Positions 8,624 to 17,302 of a stretch of DNA of 64,000 nt are shown piece after piece (within the stretch, counting starts at the first letter, position 1; each line of letters begins with the position of its first letter). Below the pieces are notes generated by a model. That model worked only from the letters and a program-made list of their open reading frames with translations, was not told the origin of the DNA and made no database searches. The stretch is from Legionella quinlivanii (GTDB lineage Bacteria; Pseudomonadota; Gammaproteobacteria; Legionellales; Legionellaceae), in contig NZ_MVJN01000001.1 of the NCBI RefSeq assembly GCF_003265995.1, positions 186,001 through 250,000 on the forward strand, given 5' to 3'. Made by a program: the position numbers and the translations under genes.

Positions 8624-9379
8624 TCAGCTCATTTTGCTTAACATCAATTTATACCATACCGAATAAGGCTGGGCTAACCACCACTTCCAGGGCACCCGAC
8701 CATAATATTTGCTCACTGTCTGTATGGCCTCCTGATAATGCAGGCGCCGCAGGCGCCGTGTTTTAGTCGCTGGATGAATACGATTGACAGCGATAAACTC
8801 ATCGATGAATAACAGTGGGCCGCCTGATTTAAACAAACGCCACCACAGATCATAATCCATCGCCATATGAAGGCTTGCATCCACCCCGCCGACAGCTTCC
8901 CATGCGCTTCGCCGGATTAAGCTGGCCGGTTGAGAAATAATACAGCGGGAAGCCAAACGATCCTCGCAAAAAGCTTCCACCCATACGGGCTTTCTTTGTC
9001 CCGACTTTTCATACACATTCCATGAACGCCCATAAGCAGCAGGTTTTTCAGGAGCCGATTCAAGTGCATTTAACAACAAACGCAGGCTGTTTGCCAAAAA
9101 CCAGTCATCGCTGTTCAGCCAGCACACATACGGAGCCTTACCTCGCGAAATCCCTTCATTGATGGCCTGAGCCTGTCCTTCATCACGGGCGATACGCCAT
9201 CCACTTAGACGGTTTTTCCATTGATCGATAATTTCAGCCGTACAATCGGTTGAGCCCCCATCCATGACAAATACTTCCACAGGAAGATTCTGCTGAAAAA
9301 TAGAAGCCAGGGCATCGTTCAGAAAACAGCCCTGATTATAGGAAGGGACCACAATGGTTACTAAAGGTTCCAAACTCAT
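8624..9379 (-). CDS. Family 2 glycosyltransferase
   Basis: A 251-residue GT-A fold enzyme. VTIVVPSYNQGCFLNDALAS (residues 8-27) is the nucleotide-sugar binding start of GT2, VFVMDGGSTDCT the second strand, and VCWLNSDDW the metal-binding DxD-equivalent. It would transfer a sugar from a nucleotide donor to a growing surface glycan on the cytoplasmic side. The start ATG overlaps the stop of the GDP-fucose synthase gene by four bases (ATGA), so translation is coupled. Last gene of the polysaccharide operon in the direction of transcription. Acceptor and donor cannot be told. Confidence 0.88.
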   Translation of the reverse strand: MSLEPLVTIVVPSYNQGCFLNDALASIFQQNLPVEVFVMDGGSTDCTAEIIDQWKNRLSGWRIARDEGQAQAINEGISRGKAPYVCWLNSDDWFLANSLRLLLNALESAPEKPAAYGRSWNVYEKSGQRKPVWVEAFCEDRLASRCIISQPASLIRRSAWEAVGGVDASLHMAMDYDLWWRLFKSGGPLLFIDEFIAVNRIHPATKTRRLRRLHYQEAIQTVSKYYGRVPWKWWLAQPYSVWYKLMLSKMS

Positions 9380-10347
9380 GCTCTGGTATTCATCATTAGA
9401 AAATCATTATAAGCTTTCCTGATCCCGTCGGTGAGAAGGGTTCGGGCAGACCAACCCAATGCATGTAATTTCCCGGTATCCAGTAGCTTGCAGGGTGTTC
9501 CATCAGGCCTGGAGCTATCAAATACTATTGTTCCTTCAAAACCTACTGCCTCCATTACAATCTCGGCCAGTTCGCGGATGCAACAGACACTGCCAGTTCC
9601 CACGTTAAAAATCCCCTCGCTAATTGGTGATTCCATCAGAAATACACAAGCATCCGCCAAATCATCTACATACAAAAATTCACGCAGTGGTTTACCTGAC
9701 CCCCAGACAAGTAACTCCTTATCTCCACGCTGTTTCGCTTCATGGGTTCTGCGAATCAATGCGGGGAGCACATGGCTGTTATCAGGATGATAATTATCAT
9801 TGGGTCCGTAAAGATTTGCCGGCATTACCGAGATGAACTGCGTACCATATTGCCTGTTATAATTCTCACAGAGTTTAAGACCTGCAATTTTGGCCAGCGC
9901 ATAGGGTTCATTGGTTGGTTCAAGCACTCCACTTAGCAAATAGTCTTCTTTCATGGGCTGCGGGCAATCACGCGGGTAAATACAGCTTGAACCAAAAAAA
10001 AGCATGCGCTCAACACCCGCCATCTTGGCTGCATGGATAAGGTTGGTAGCAATCATCAGATTTTCATAGATAAATTCAGCTCTGTAAGTATTGTTCGCGT
10101 GGATTCCACCCACACGCGCTGCTGCCAGGAAGATGTAAGCCGGCTTTGTATATTTGAGAAACTCTGTCACCGCCATTTGCTCAGTCAGATCCAGTTCTGA
10201 ATGGGTACGGGTTATCAGATTGGTATATCCCGCTGCGGTTAAGCGGCGTATCAGTGCCGCCCCCACCATGCCTCGATGGCCGGCGATATATATACTGTCA
10301 GTCTTGCTAATTGTGTTACTGTCATAGCTTGGCACGGTCACATCCAT
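9376..10347 (-). CDS. fcl: GDP-L-fucose synthase
   Basis: A 323-residue short-chain dehydrogenase of the epimerase/reductase family. IYIAGHRGMVGAALIRRL (residues 19-36) is the NADPH-binding GxxGxxG, and YALAKIAGLKLCENYNRQYG carries the catalytic Tyr-x-x-x-Lys. The segments FLAAARVGGIHANNTYRAEF and SCIYPRDCPQPMKEDYLLSG are characteristic of GDP-4-keto-6-deoxymannose epimerase-reductase (Fcl/WcaG). It would make GDP-L-fucose from the product of GDP-mannose 4,6-dehydratase; no gmd gene is in this window. The N-terminus is about 15 residues longer than in the E. coli enzyme. It overlaps both neighbours (10 bases upstream, 4 downstream). Confidence 0.93.
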   Translation of the reverse strand: MDVTVPSYDSNTISKTDSIYIAGHRGMVGAALIRRLTAAGYTNLITRTHSELDLTEQMAVTEFLKYTKPAYIFLAAARVGGIHANNTYRAEFIYENLMIATNLIHAAKMAGVERMLFFGSSCIYPRDCPQPMKEDYLLSGVLEPTNEPYALAKIAGLKLCENYNRQYGTQFISVMPANLYGPNDNYHPDNSHVLPALIRRTHEAKQRGDKELLVWGSGKPLREFLYVDDLADACVFLMESPISEGIFNVGTGSVCCIRELAEIVMEAVGFEGTIVFDSSRPDGTPCKLLDTGKLHALGWSARTLLTDGIRKAYNDFLMMNTRA

Positions 10348-11441
10348 TTCTTTATAAATACAGAGCTTCTGCTCTTTATCCGATACATCATATCTACCGC
10401 AATGTGCTGCAGTATAAATGCTGATATCGCCCTTCTTATCTGCCTCTGAGTCGGGGTATAACCCAGTAAACGACAGCGGATCCTGTTCATTTCTTTAAAC
10501 CCCGTCTCATTGATTAATGATGACGTTTTCTGCTGCTCATGAACTCGAAAAGCCCCCATAAAAAACGGCAAGTGCGCAAAACGGGCACCAGCCTTTTTAA
10601 ACCGAATCAATAAATCCCAATCCATTGCAAAACGGAAGGACTCATCAAGCTGCCCTCCCGCTTTTTCCCAGACTTCTCGCCGCCAGAATAAGGTTTCCTG
10701 AGGCACAAAATCAGCCCAGGACAAAACGCGTTCATTATGGCCCGGCAATATCCAACGCCCAATTTCCAGTCCCCTTTCATCAATCAGCAGCCGATTTCCA
10801 TAAACCACATCAATTTCCGGATGAGTTTGAAAATAATGGTTAACATAGGCAAGGGTGCCTGGTAAAAGCAGATCATCCGAGTTGAGATAAGCCATGATAT
10901 CGCCGTCAGTACTTGCAAATCCAAGATTAATGGCCTGTGTCTGGCCTTTATCCGGTTTGGACACCCAGGCGCTGAGCTTGGCATCGTATCGTTTGAGTAT
11001 GCTCAGTGTTTCATCTTTTGAGCCGCCGTCCTGGATAAAATACTCGAGATTGGGATATTTTTGCTCAAGAACACTTAGGATGGTTTGCTCTATAAATTGT
11101 CCCTGCTCATAGGAAGGCGTAACCAGTGAGATACGCAAGGGTTGATTAATGGGTTTAACTGGAGGTCGATTGATTTTACTAAGCGGGCGCGGTGCATATT
11201 GATTCAGATTGCCCAATCGGGGTCTCAATATTTCCAGTATCCGGCTTTTCATACGCTTAATCCAGAATGGACAGTAAATTCTGTAGGAGGAATTGATGAA
11301 AGCCCATTGCTCGTGAATCAGCTTATCCTGCTCTTCAACCAGCTTTTTTAACGCCTGGTTTTCATCCAGAGTTTGCTCAAGACTAAGCCAGTCAATTCCA
11401 TGTTTTTTTGCAAATTCCTGCAAGGATTTGTTATCAGGCAC
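10338..11441 (-). CDS. Family 2 glycosyltransferase with N-terminal extension
   Basis: A 367-residue protein. Residues 1-95 are a helical, basic extension; the GT-A domain begins at RISLVTPSYEQGQFIEQTIL (about 103-122), with YFIQDGGSKDET and the DxD-equivalent AYLNSDDLLLPG. It shares general plan with the downstream GT2 gene but is clearly a separate sequence. It overlaps the neighbouring gene by eight bases upstream and fcl by ten downstream, so the four genes from 14010 to 8624 are translationally coupled. Role: glycosyl transfer in assembly of an exported polysaccharide, cytoplasmic face of the inner membrane. Confidence 0.87.
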   Translation of the reverse strand: MPDNKSLQEFAKKHGIDWLSLEQTLDENQALKKLVEEQDKLIHEQWAFINSSYRIYCPFWIKRMKSRILEILRPRLGNLNQYAPRPLSKINRPPVKPINQPLRISLVTPSYEQGQFIEQTILSVLEQKYPNLEYFIQDGGSKDETLSILKRYDAKLSAWVSKPDKGQTQAINLGFASTDGDIMAYLNSDDLLLPGTLAYVNHYFQTHPEIDVVYGNRLLIDERGLEIGRWILPGHNERVLSWADFVPQETLFWRREVWEKAGGQLDESFRFAMDWDLLIRFKKAGARFAHLPFFMGAFRVHEQQKTSSLINETGFKEMNRIRCRLLGYTPTQRQIRRAISAFILQHIAVDMMYRIKSRSSVFIKKWM

Positions 11442-14010
11442 AAATCTCTTCCTTTAATAAATTCCGGCTGCTAACTGTCTGGTATTCTAATTGAATTTCT
11501 TTAATAGGAAATCCCAAAACACGCTTTTCTCCTGATTTTTTTATTTCCTCTGTTTTCCAGGGAACTGCCAGTATAAGCAACCAGTAACCCTCTTCCCTGT
11601 CAAAATATTTTTTATCAAGCCTAAGCCGAATTTCATTGCCTTGATCATTGACTTCAAAGCGCTCAATTCTTTCATTATCGATAAAAAAAACAGGTGCGGA
11701 CGCTGTATCAATAAGCCGAACCCTGGTGAGTAATTTGATGCGAATACTACGCGATTCATGGTTTAAAAAGAGCTTGATCGCACTCATTTTCTGGCTCCAG
11801 CGAAAAGCCTCTCCCTGAAAACTCTCAGGATGATGGAATCCATACAGCAATACATCATCAATCGTTGCCAAAGAATGAGTCTGACTGGCGATTCTGTTTT
11901 TTATGGGCAGTTTTTTCTGCTCCATTGCAAATTTAACACGATACCAGACAAAACTTTGCTCGCAGTAGTTATAAAAGTTTTTCCAGGCAAAGGGCGTTTT
12001 TTTTCTGGAAAAAATAAAGCAATATTTGGATAGTAATCTTGGCATATTGTAACGCCAGAAAAAATAAGGCCGTGCTAAAAGAGAATAAAACAATAGCGTC
12101 CAAACTTCTTTCTTTAAAAATAACTGGTCTGCCTTCATCTTTGCAGAAAGAAGAATAAATATCTTATTGAGAACCACTCTAGCCAGAGAAGGATTATATT
12201 TTTGAATATCTTCCCATTCTTTGGGTATGCCAAAATAGCTTTGGTGATGGGCTTTTTGCTCCCCGGCAAGCCTGAACAGGACTTCGCCCGAAGTACACTC
12301 ACTCAGAAATTGATCCAGTAATGCGAAACTATCAACAAATACATGCGATACGCCAACTCCAGGAGCATAACCTAGTGAATATCCCTGCTGATGAAAATCA
12401 GCGCCAATTATCCAGTAAGCGAAGCGATTGTACTGATGCGCAAATCCCCCCACAGCAAAATACACTTCACGTTTTATGCCGAACGCGTGCAAAGTCACTT
12501 TAGCCCAGCAATCCGGGTTTTCAAATTCAGAAACGCCCAGGTTATATAACTTAAGTTCAAATTGCGATAAAGAGTTTCTGCAGATGGCTTCCGTGCGTGG
12601 ATAAAAACCGTCATGGGTTTCAACTTTAAAAAAGTGCAGCGCCTGTTGAACAGCATCCGGTTCAGCGATGCAGTGTGATTCCGTGAATAATAAATAATCG
12701 CCTCTGGCAAGCGTCGCACCATAGTGACAAAGCTCTATTTCATTTGCTGCGTCAATACAAACAACATTGGGGAGTGCTCCTGTCCTCGCGGTAATCTGTT
12801 CCACTAATCCTTGCTGGTGCTTGTGGAAAACAATAATCACCTCATAAAGACTTTGGTCACAACGCTGTCTTCTAGTCCAGCTCAGGATAGCCTCTTCAGC
12901 AATGCCCCGATGCGTTTCCATTGGTAAAATGACTGAAATAAGGGGTGCTTTTCCGCTTGCCTTTCTTTTTTGGTGATAGAGTCTTTTGTCCAGTTTAATT
13001 AATTCATCGGCATCAAGCGGAACGCTGATAACCCTATGCTCTTTGGCACTAATCAATGAGGCTTGCAATGCCCCGAGAGTGAATAAGTAATTCTCAAGCA
13101 CCTGTTTCTGTGCTTCATTCGTCGTTAAAACCTGATCATAGAATAATTGCAGAGAATCCAGGTATTTATCTGGCGAGATGAGAATTGTTTTCTTCTCAGG
13201 AGAAAGAAATGTCGCCTCCTCATAATGCGAACATAAATGAGCATGAGCCACCCCATTTTCACCGACAACGCTAATGCGGCGCTGACGCCATTGATCCAAA
13301 TGCTGTTGAGGTTGTGCATCAAGCAAACCACAGGACAAGTAAGCATCAATTCCTGACTCAAGGCGCAGGGTGATACTCGACCACAAGTCGCCCGGATGGG
13401 GATCGGGTTGATGAGAAAATGGCTTCTTAAGCAAACTGCCAAGCTGCTTCAAATCATTGGTTCCGGTAGCATCTACCCATTGTATTTTTTGCTCATTTGT
13501 AAACCAGCGAATCAAATCAATCATATGAGAACCCTGATGGTACAGATTCCCGTAACAGGCTGCCTGTATAAAGCGCAGGTTTCCAAGCCTGCCTGCTGTG
13601 ATCGCTTCTTTCATGGCGATAAATTCTTCACAATAGCGGGATTGATGCACAATGAATAATTTCCAGCTTTTTGTGAAACAGGTTTGGCTAATCGCAAGCC
13701 CTTCCTTAATGGATAGAGCCAGTGGTTTTTCCACGATTAAAGTTTTTATTGAATCAATGCTCGAGAGTACAGGAAGTAATTCCTTTCTGATCTGCGGCGG
13801 TGTTGCAATCAATACAATATCAGGCTCTGAGGCCTGTAATCCTTGCTCAAGATTTTCAAACAGAGGAAACTGAAAGCGTTCCCGACAATTCTGCCTGGTC
13901 AATGGAGAAGGCGCATAGCCTCCTACAATAACTACATCCTGCCGCAGACTTAATAAGCCGGCATGAACTAATCCTCTTTTACCCAACCCTATTATAAATA
14001 CTTTATACAT
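11434..14010 (-). CDS. Fused Gfo/Idh/MocA oxidoreductase and glycosyltransferase
   Basis: An 858-residue multidomain protein. Residues 1-345 are a Gfo/Idh/MocA-type sugar oxidoreductase: Rossmann motif VFIIGLGKRGLVHAGLL, then LIVEKPLALS with the family's Glu-Lys-Pro. Residues about 355-600 are a GT2 domain (LISVILPMETHRGIAEEAIL, then GDYLLFTESHCIAEP in place of a clear DxD). The C-terminal 150 residues (about 705-858) are beta-rich and unassigned; they may be a carbohydrate-binding sandwich. One polypeptide that both modifies a nucleotide sugar and transfers it is plausible. ATG 14010 follows AAGG by five bases and is preferred to GTG 14025. The gene follows wzt after a repeat-filled gap of about 145 bases. 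Confidence 0.8.
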   Translation of the reverse strand: MYKVFIIGLGKRGLVHAGLLSLRQDVVIVGGYAPSPLTRQNCRERFQFPLFENLEQGLQASEPDIVLIATPPQIRKELLPVLSSIDSIKTLIVEKPLALSIKEGLAISQTCFTKSWKLFIVHQSRYCEEFIAMKEAITAGRLGNLRFIQAACYGNLYHQGSHMIDLIRWFTNEQKIQWVDATGTNDLKQLGSLLKKPFSHQPDPHPGDLWSSITLRLESGIDAYLSCGLLDAQPQQHLDQWRQRRISVVGENGVAHAHLCSHYEEATFLSPEKKTILISPDKYLDSLQLFYDQVLTTNEAQKQVLENYLFTLGALQASLISAKEHRVISVPLDADELIKLDKRLYHQKRKASGKAPLISVILPMETHRGIAEEAILSWTRRQRCDQSLYEVIIVFHKHQQGLVEQITARTGALPNVVCIDAANEIELCHYGATLARGDYLLFTESHCIAEPDAVQQALHFFKVETHDGFYPRTEAICRNSLSQFELKLYNLGVSEFENPDCWAKVTLHAFGIKREVYFAVGGFAHQYNRFAYWIIGADFHQQGYSLGYAPGVGVSHVFVDSFALLDQFLSECTSGEVLFRLAGEQKAHHQSYFGIPKEWEDIQKYNPSLARVVLNKIFILLSAKMKADQLFLKKEVWTLLFYSLLARPYFFWRYNMPRLLSKYCFIFSRKKTPFAWKNFYNYCEQSFVWYRVKFAMEQKKLPIKNRIASQTHSLATIDDVLLYGFHHPESFQGEAFRWSQKMSAIKLFLNHESRSIRIKLLTRVRLIDTASAPVFFIDNERIERFEVNDQGNEIRLRLDKKYFDREEGYWLLILAVPWKTEEIKKSGEKRVLGFPIKEIQLEYQTVSSRNLLKEEICA

Positions 14011-14041
14011 AACTGCCTTGTTCACATTTAAAGCTAAATCC

Positions 14042-14154
14042 TAACTCCCAGTTTACGTCATCTCGAGCGTAGCGAAGGATCCCCTGATTCTGGCTCAGTT
14101 CTAAGTAGTTTGAGATCCTTCGCTACGCTCAGGATGACGTACCTGGGAGTTGCG
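14042..14154. repeat. Palindromic element family A, copy 1
   Basis: About 113 bases with inverted ends (TAACTCCCAG...ACGTCATC and GATGACGTACCTGGGAGTT). The core contains GAGCGTAGCGAAGGATC and its complement GATCCTTCGCTACGCTC around a variable centre (CTGATTCTGGCTCAGTTCTAAG). It sits inside the polysaccharide operon between wzt and the fused oxidoreductase gene, so it is transcribed and could fold into a long hairpin affecting downstream expression. Confidence 0.9.
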
Positions 14155-15444
14155 TTAAATCAGATATTTCGCGGAAACAGGCAAACCCACCTGTCCAAGG
14201 AAAGGTGCTGTTTCATTTTCATAATCCCAACAAATTGTAATAGGCCCAAGCAAATCGGTTTCATCCAGCCTCTGACCGCGATTTTTCGCCCTTTCATATC
14301 CCTGAGTTATCCTTAGACTATACTGACCTGCTTCTACCATAAGTTTCATTTGTAGTTCAAAAACTCTGATATGGGATGGCTGATTCTCGGCAATCACATT
14401 AAGGTACAAGCTGCCTGTTGTGGTTTTAACCGCGCCGAATTTATCATAGAGTATGACTGTAATATGATTCATAACACGCGAATCCGGCATGAATTTAATG
14501 CGGATTGTCATCGTTTCACCAAGCCGAAACGACGTTGCCGGAAGTCCTTTTTCACCGTACAAAGCGACTGCAAGCAATCTCCCCTGATGACCCTTTTTTG
14601 TATTCCAGATAGCTTCTTTATCGGCAATATCAAACTGCGAGGGGATAGTCTTTTCATCTGTTTCGTTTTTCTTCAAATCAGGACTTTCCAATGATTCAGG
14701 AGGGCTGTTGCTGTCAAGCGCTTCATTAAAGAATAATAAAACTCCCTTATTTACAGGACCGTCATACAGCAATTCACCCTGCTTCAGATAAAGTGTTCGC
14801 GAGCATAAATCCCGCACTATGCCCATGTCATGCGAGACGAATAATAAAGTAGTTCCCCTTTGGTGCAGCTCCCGTATGAAGCGAAAACACTTCTGCTGAA
14901 AGAAAAAATCCCCAACCGCCAGCGCCTCATCAATAATCAGGATATCGGGCTCAGCTAAAACCTGAACGGCAAAGGCCAAACGCATCCTCATTCCTGTAGA
15001 ATAGGTTTTTACAGGATGATTAATTGCGGTGCCAATCTCGGCAAAAGCCTCAATTTCAGCAAAACGCTCAAGAATTGCTTCCCTGGACAAGCCCAGAATC
15101 AGACCGTTTAGAATCACATTATCACGGCCGGAATATTCGGGATTAAAACCGCTCCCTAATTCGAGCAAGGCGGATACTCGTCCTTTCACAGATACATTTC
15201 CACTGCTTGGTCTTAATGTGCCGGCAATAATTTCCAATAACGTGCTTTTTCCGCCGCCGTTACGGCCAATAATGGCCACCGCCTCACCACGCTCAACCTC
15301 AAAACTGATATTTTGAAGCGCCCAAAGGGCCTCCATGCCCTGCGTATGTCCTGGCCAAATGGCGTTCAATAATCGGGCCCGTGGATTGGTAAACAATTTA
15401 TAACATTTACTGATGTTCTGAACCTGAATCAATTTATCGTTCAT
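14155..15444 (-). CDS. wzt: Polysaccharide ABC exporter ATP-binding protein, Wzt type
   Basis: A 429-residue ATPase. The N-terminal half is an ABC domain: Walker A GRNGGGKSTLLEII (about residues 59-72), a signature of the Wzt kind (KTYSTGMRMRLAFAVQ instead of LSGGQ), Walker B DILIIDEALAVGD and the switch histidine in LFVSHDMGIV. The C-terminal 170 residues form a beta-rich Wzt-C-like carbohydrate-binding domain, ending in AYPFLGQVGLPVSA-like sequence, which in O-antigen exporters recognises the capped glycan. It pairs with the Wzm permease two bases upstream and would energise export of an undecaprenyl-linked polysaccharide across the inner membrane. The long form with Wzt-C suggests chain-terminated O-antigen rather than capsule. 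Confidence 0.92.
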   Translation of the reverse strand: MNDKLIQVQNISKCYKLFTNPRARLLNAIWPGHTQGMEALWALQNISFEVERGEAVAIIGRNGGGKSTLLEIIAGTLRPSSGNVSVKGRVSALLELGSGFNPEYSGRDNVILNGLILGLSREAILERFAEIEAFAEIGTAINHPVKTYSTGMRMRLAFAVQVLAEPDILIIDEALAVGDFFFQQKCFRFIRELHQRGTTLLFVSHDMGIVRDLCSRTLYLKQGELLYDGPVNKGVLLFFNEALDSNSPPESLESPDLKKNETDEKTIPSQFDIADKEAIWNTKKGHQGRLLAVALYGEKGLPATSFRLGETMTIRIKFMPDSRVMNHITVILYDKFGAVKTTTGSLYLNVIAENQPSHIRVFELQMKLMVEAGQYSLRITQGYERAKNRGQRLDETDLLGPITICWDYENETAPFLGQVGLPVSAKYLI

Positions 15445-15446
15445 GG

Positions 15447-16232
15447 CTAAACCAGATCAGCAAAGTCAGGTCGAAGACGCTGAAACAATCCATAGGCTCC
15501 CCAGGCGAATACTAATGAGCATGCAAAATAAACCAGTAAATTTTTAAACATTGGCATTTGCCCACTAAAAAGCACCAGCCGCAGCTGTTCAACGATAAAC
15601 GTTAATGGATTAAAAATCAGCACATACTGTAACCCCGGGGGTGCGGCTTCTCTGGCATAAAAAATGGGAGTCATAAACAAGAGACTGTGGCTTAGCATTG
15701 CGGTTAACTGACTGATATCACGCACTATCAAACCAAAAGCAGACAGAAGCCAGCTTACCCCCAAAACCAGAGGGAAAAAACAAAACAGAATCAATGGAAA
15801 GAAAAGGATATTTAGGGTTGGAAAACCCAATAACAGCATATAACCGAGACACCATACCCCCACCCCGATACAGGCATGAAAAAAAGCACCGGCTACAGTC
15901 ACAAACGATAACAGTTCCAAAGGAAAAACTACTTTTTTTACAAAATTGCTATTGCCTGAAATCAGGGAGGGAGATTTGTTTAGACAATCTGCGAATACAT
16001 TAAAGACAATGAGTCCTGAAAACAGCATTAGCACATATTCAGCAGTTCCACCGGAAAAACTCCATCGAGCTTTTAGAATTACAGCAAAAGCCAGCGTGTA
16101 AACCGTCAGGAGGTATAAAGGCTGCAGGAAAACCCAAAGCACTTCCCCTGCCGTTCCCCTGTAACGACTTGAAAATTCGCGTTTGCTCAGTTCAAAAACA
16201 AGCTGACGATACCGCCAAAGTGAAGAAAGCAA
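15447..16232 (-). CDS. wzm: Polysaccharide ABC exporter permease, Wzm type
   Basis: A 261-residue ABC-2 type membrane protein with about six hydrophobic segments (for example LLTVYTLAFAVIL, EYVLMLFSGLIVFNVFADCL, ACIGVGVWCLGYMLLLGF, FPLILFCFFPLVLGVSWLLSAFGLIV, SLLFMTPIFYAREAAP, LLVYFACSLVFAWGAYGLF). The amphipathic N-terminus with KREFSSRYRGTAGEVLWVFLQPL is the typical start of Wzm/KpsM-like permeases. It forms the membrane channel for Wzt, whose gene starts two bases after its stop. First gene of the operon; the upstream gap of 365 bases holds repeat copy 16380-16490 and otherwise nothing recognised. Confidence 0.92.
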   Translation of the reverse strand: MLSSLWRYRQLVFELSKREFSSRYRGTAGEVLWVFLQPLYLLTVYTLAFAVILKARWSFSGGTAEYVLMLFSGLIVFNVFADCLNKSPSLISGNSNFVKKVVFPLELLSFVTVAGAFFHACIGVGVWCLGYMLLLGFPTLNILFFPLILFCFFPLVLGVSWLLSAFGLIVRDISQLTAMLSHSLLFMTPIFYAREAAPPGLQYVLIFNPLTFIVEQLRLVLFSGQMPMFKNLLVYFACSLVFAWGAYGLFQRLRPDFADLV

Positions 16233-16379
16233 TTTGAAACATCCTGTTATTTGGAACTAGGCCGGAAATAATGGTTTTCCCGAATTGAAAGATTAAATCT
16301 TAGCAATTTTCCAATCATTCCTCCAGAGAAATAAAGTAACCACCCAGGTTGTGGACAAGTTTGATTTTAATTCAATCAA

Positions 16380-16490
16380 ATCGTCTCAACGTCATCCTGA
16401 ACGCAGTGAAGGATCTCCCGAATCTGGCTCAGTTCTAAGCAGGTTGAGATCCTTCGCTACGCTCAGGATGACGTACCTGAGGAGTTACGA
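16380..16490. repeat. Palindromic element family A, copy 2
   Basis: Core CGTCATCCTGAACGCAGTG on the left and GCTACGCTCAGGATGACG on the right, with the shared centre CGAATCTGGCTCAGTTCTAAG. Left flank GTCTCAACGTCATCC matches the copy at 26048. It occupies the middle of the gene-free stretch 16233-16596; the remainder of that stretch shows no gene. Confidence 0.9.
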
Positions 16491-16596
16491 AATAAATTAT
16501 GATTTTTCGATGAACTGGCATCTGATTTTTGCAAACCACTGCCTGTATGACTATATTTAAAATTGTTCATTAATTCATCTATTCGGGAAGAGGTGT

Positions 16597-17139
16597 ATGA
16601 TTCCTGACCATCCGTTTAAAAACGCAAAGCTGTCTCTTGGGGAAATTGATCATTACACCCTGATTGTGGAAAATGCAGAGAAAGTGGCCGATTTTCATAT
16701 TAATCTGCTTGGATTTAATTTCCAGTACATTAAACATGTTAATTCAGGAACTGTTGCTGATCCCGAACATGACATGACTAATTATATTCTGACTTTGCCC
16801 GCCAATCCGGCTATTTTTTGTGTGATTACCCAGGGAATGAATGAAGAAACAGTGTTCAAAAAATATCACCGAAAATTTGGAGAGGGAATTCATCATATCG
16901 CCTACAAAGTGGATGATCTATCAAAGAATTGGAATATTTGTGAAGAAAATAAAATTACGAGAACCTCAACAGAGATCATTACGGATCCCGTCAGCGGATT
17001 GAAACAGTTTTTTATTGTGAAAGATTTGGGCGGTTATTTTATTGAATTAATTGAACGATCAGATAAAACAGTAGAGAGAGAAGATTTTACCAGCCAGAAT
17101 ATGAAAAAATTGTCTGATAGTATTAAGAAATATGTCTAG
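16597..17139 (+). CDS. VOC superfamily (glyoxalase/dioxygenase-like) protein
   Basis: A 180-residue protein with two beta-alpha-beta-beta-beta modules. First module starts GEIDHYTLIVENAEKVADFH (His near residue 19 as likely metal ligand); second module GEGIHHIAYKVDDL (His pair near 106) and the C-terminal acid in GGYFIELIER. This H...H...E set is that of metal-dependent VOC enzymes such as 4-hydroxyphenylpyruvate dioxygenase, methylmalonyl-CoA epimerase and glyoxalase I. The reaction cannot be assigned. ATG follows GAAGAGGTGT. Stand-alone gene. Confidence 0.8.
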   Translation: MIPDHPFKNAKLSLGEIDHYTLIVENAEKVADFHINLLGFNFQYIKHVNSGTVADPEHDMTNYILTLPANPAIFCVITQGMNEETVFKKYHRKFGEGIHHIAYKVDDLSKNWNICEENKITRTSTEIITDPVSGLKQFFIVKDLGGYFIELIERSDKTVEREDFTSQNMKKLSDSIKKYV

Positions 17140-17191
17140 AGCTTACAACCCCCTTTATCTATCCCTCTGTAGATAACTTATGATACAAAAT

Positions 17192-17272
17192 AAGTAACTT
17201 CCAGGTACGTTGAGACAATTTGACTGAATTAATGTCAAACTTACCTACAATCTGGGGAGTTACCAAAATAAG
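17192..17272. repeat. Degenerate family A element
   Basis: Inverted ends GTAACTTCCAGGTACGTTGA and TACAATCTGGGGAGTTAC match the outer arms of family A, but the CGTCATCC...GGATGACG core is missing. It may be a deletion derivative. It lies between the VOC gene and the 607-residue orphan and could contain or disturb the latter's promoter. Confidence 0.6.
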
Positions 17273-17302
17273 AAATCAATCGCAGGCAAAGGATAGTCGC
17301 TG

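Noticed and set aside
10894-11112. Plus-strand open frames inside the polysaccharide operon
   Set aside because: They are shadows of the minus-strand glycosyltransferase genes, lacking ribosome sites and family matches.
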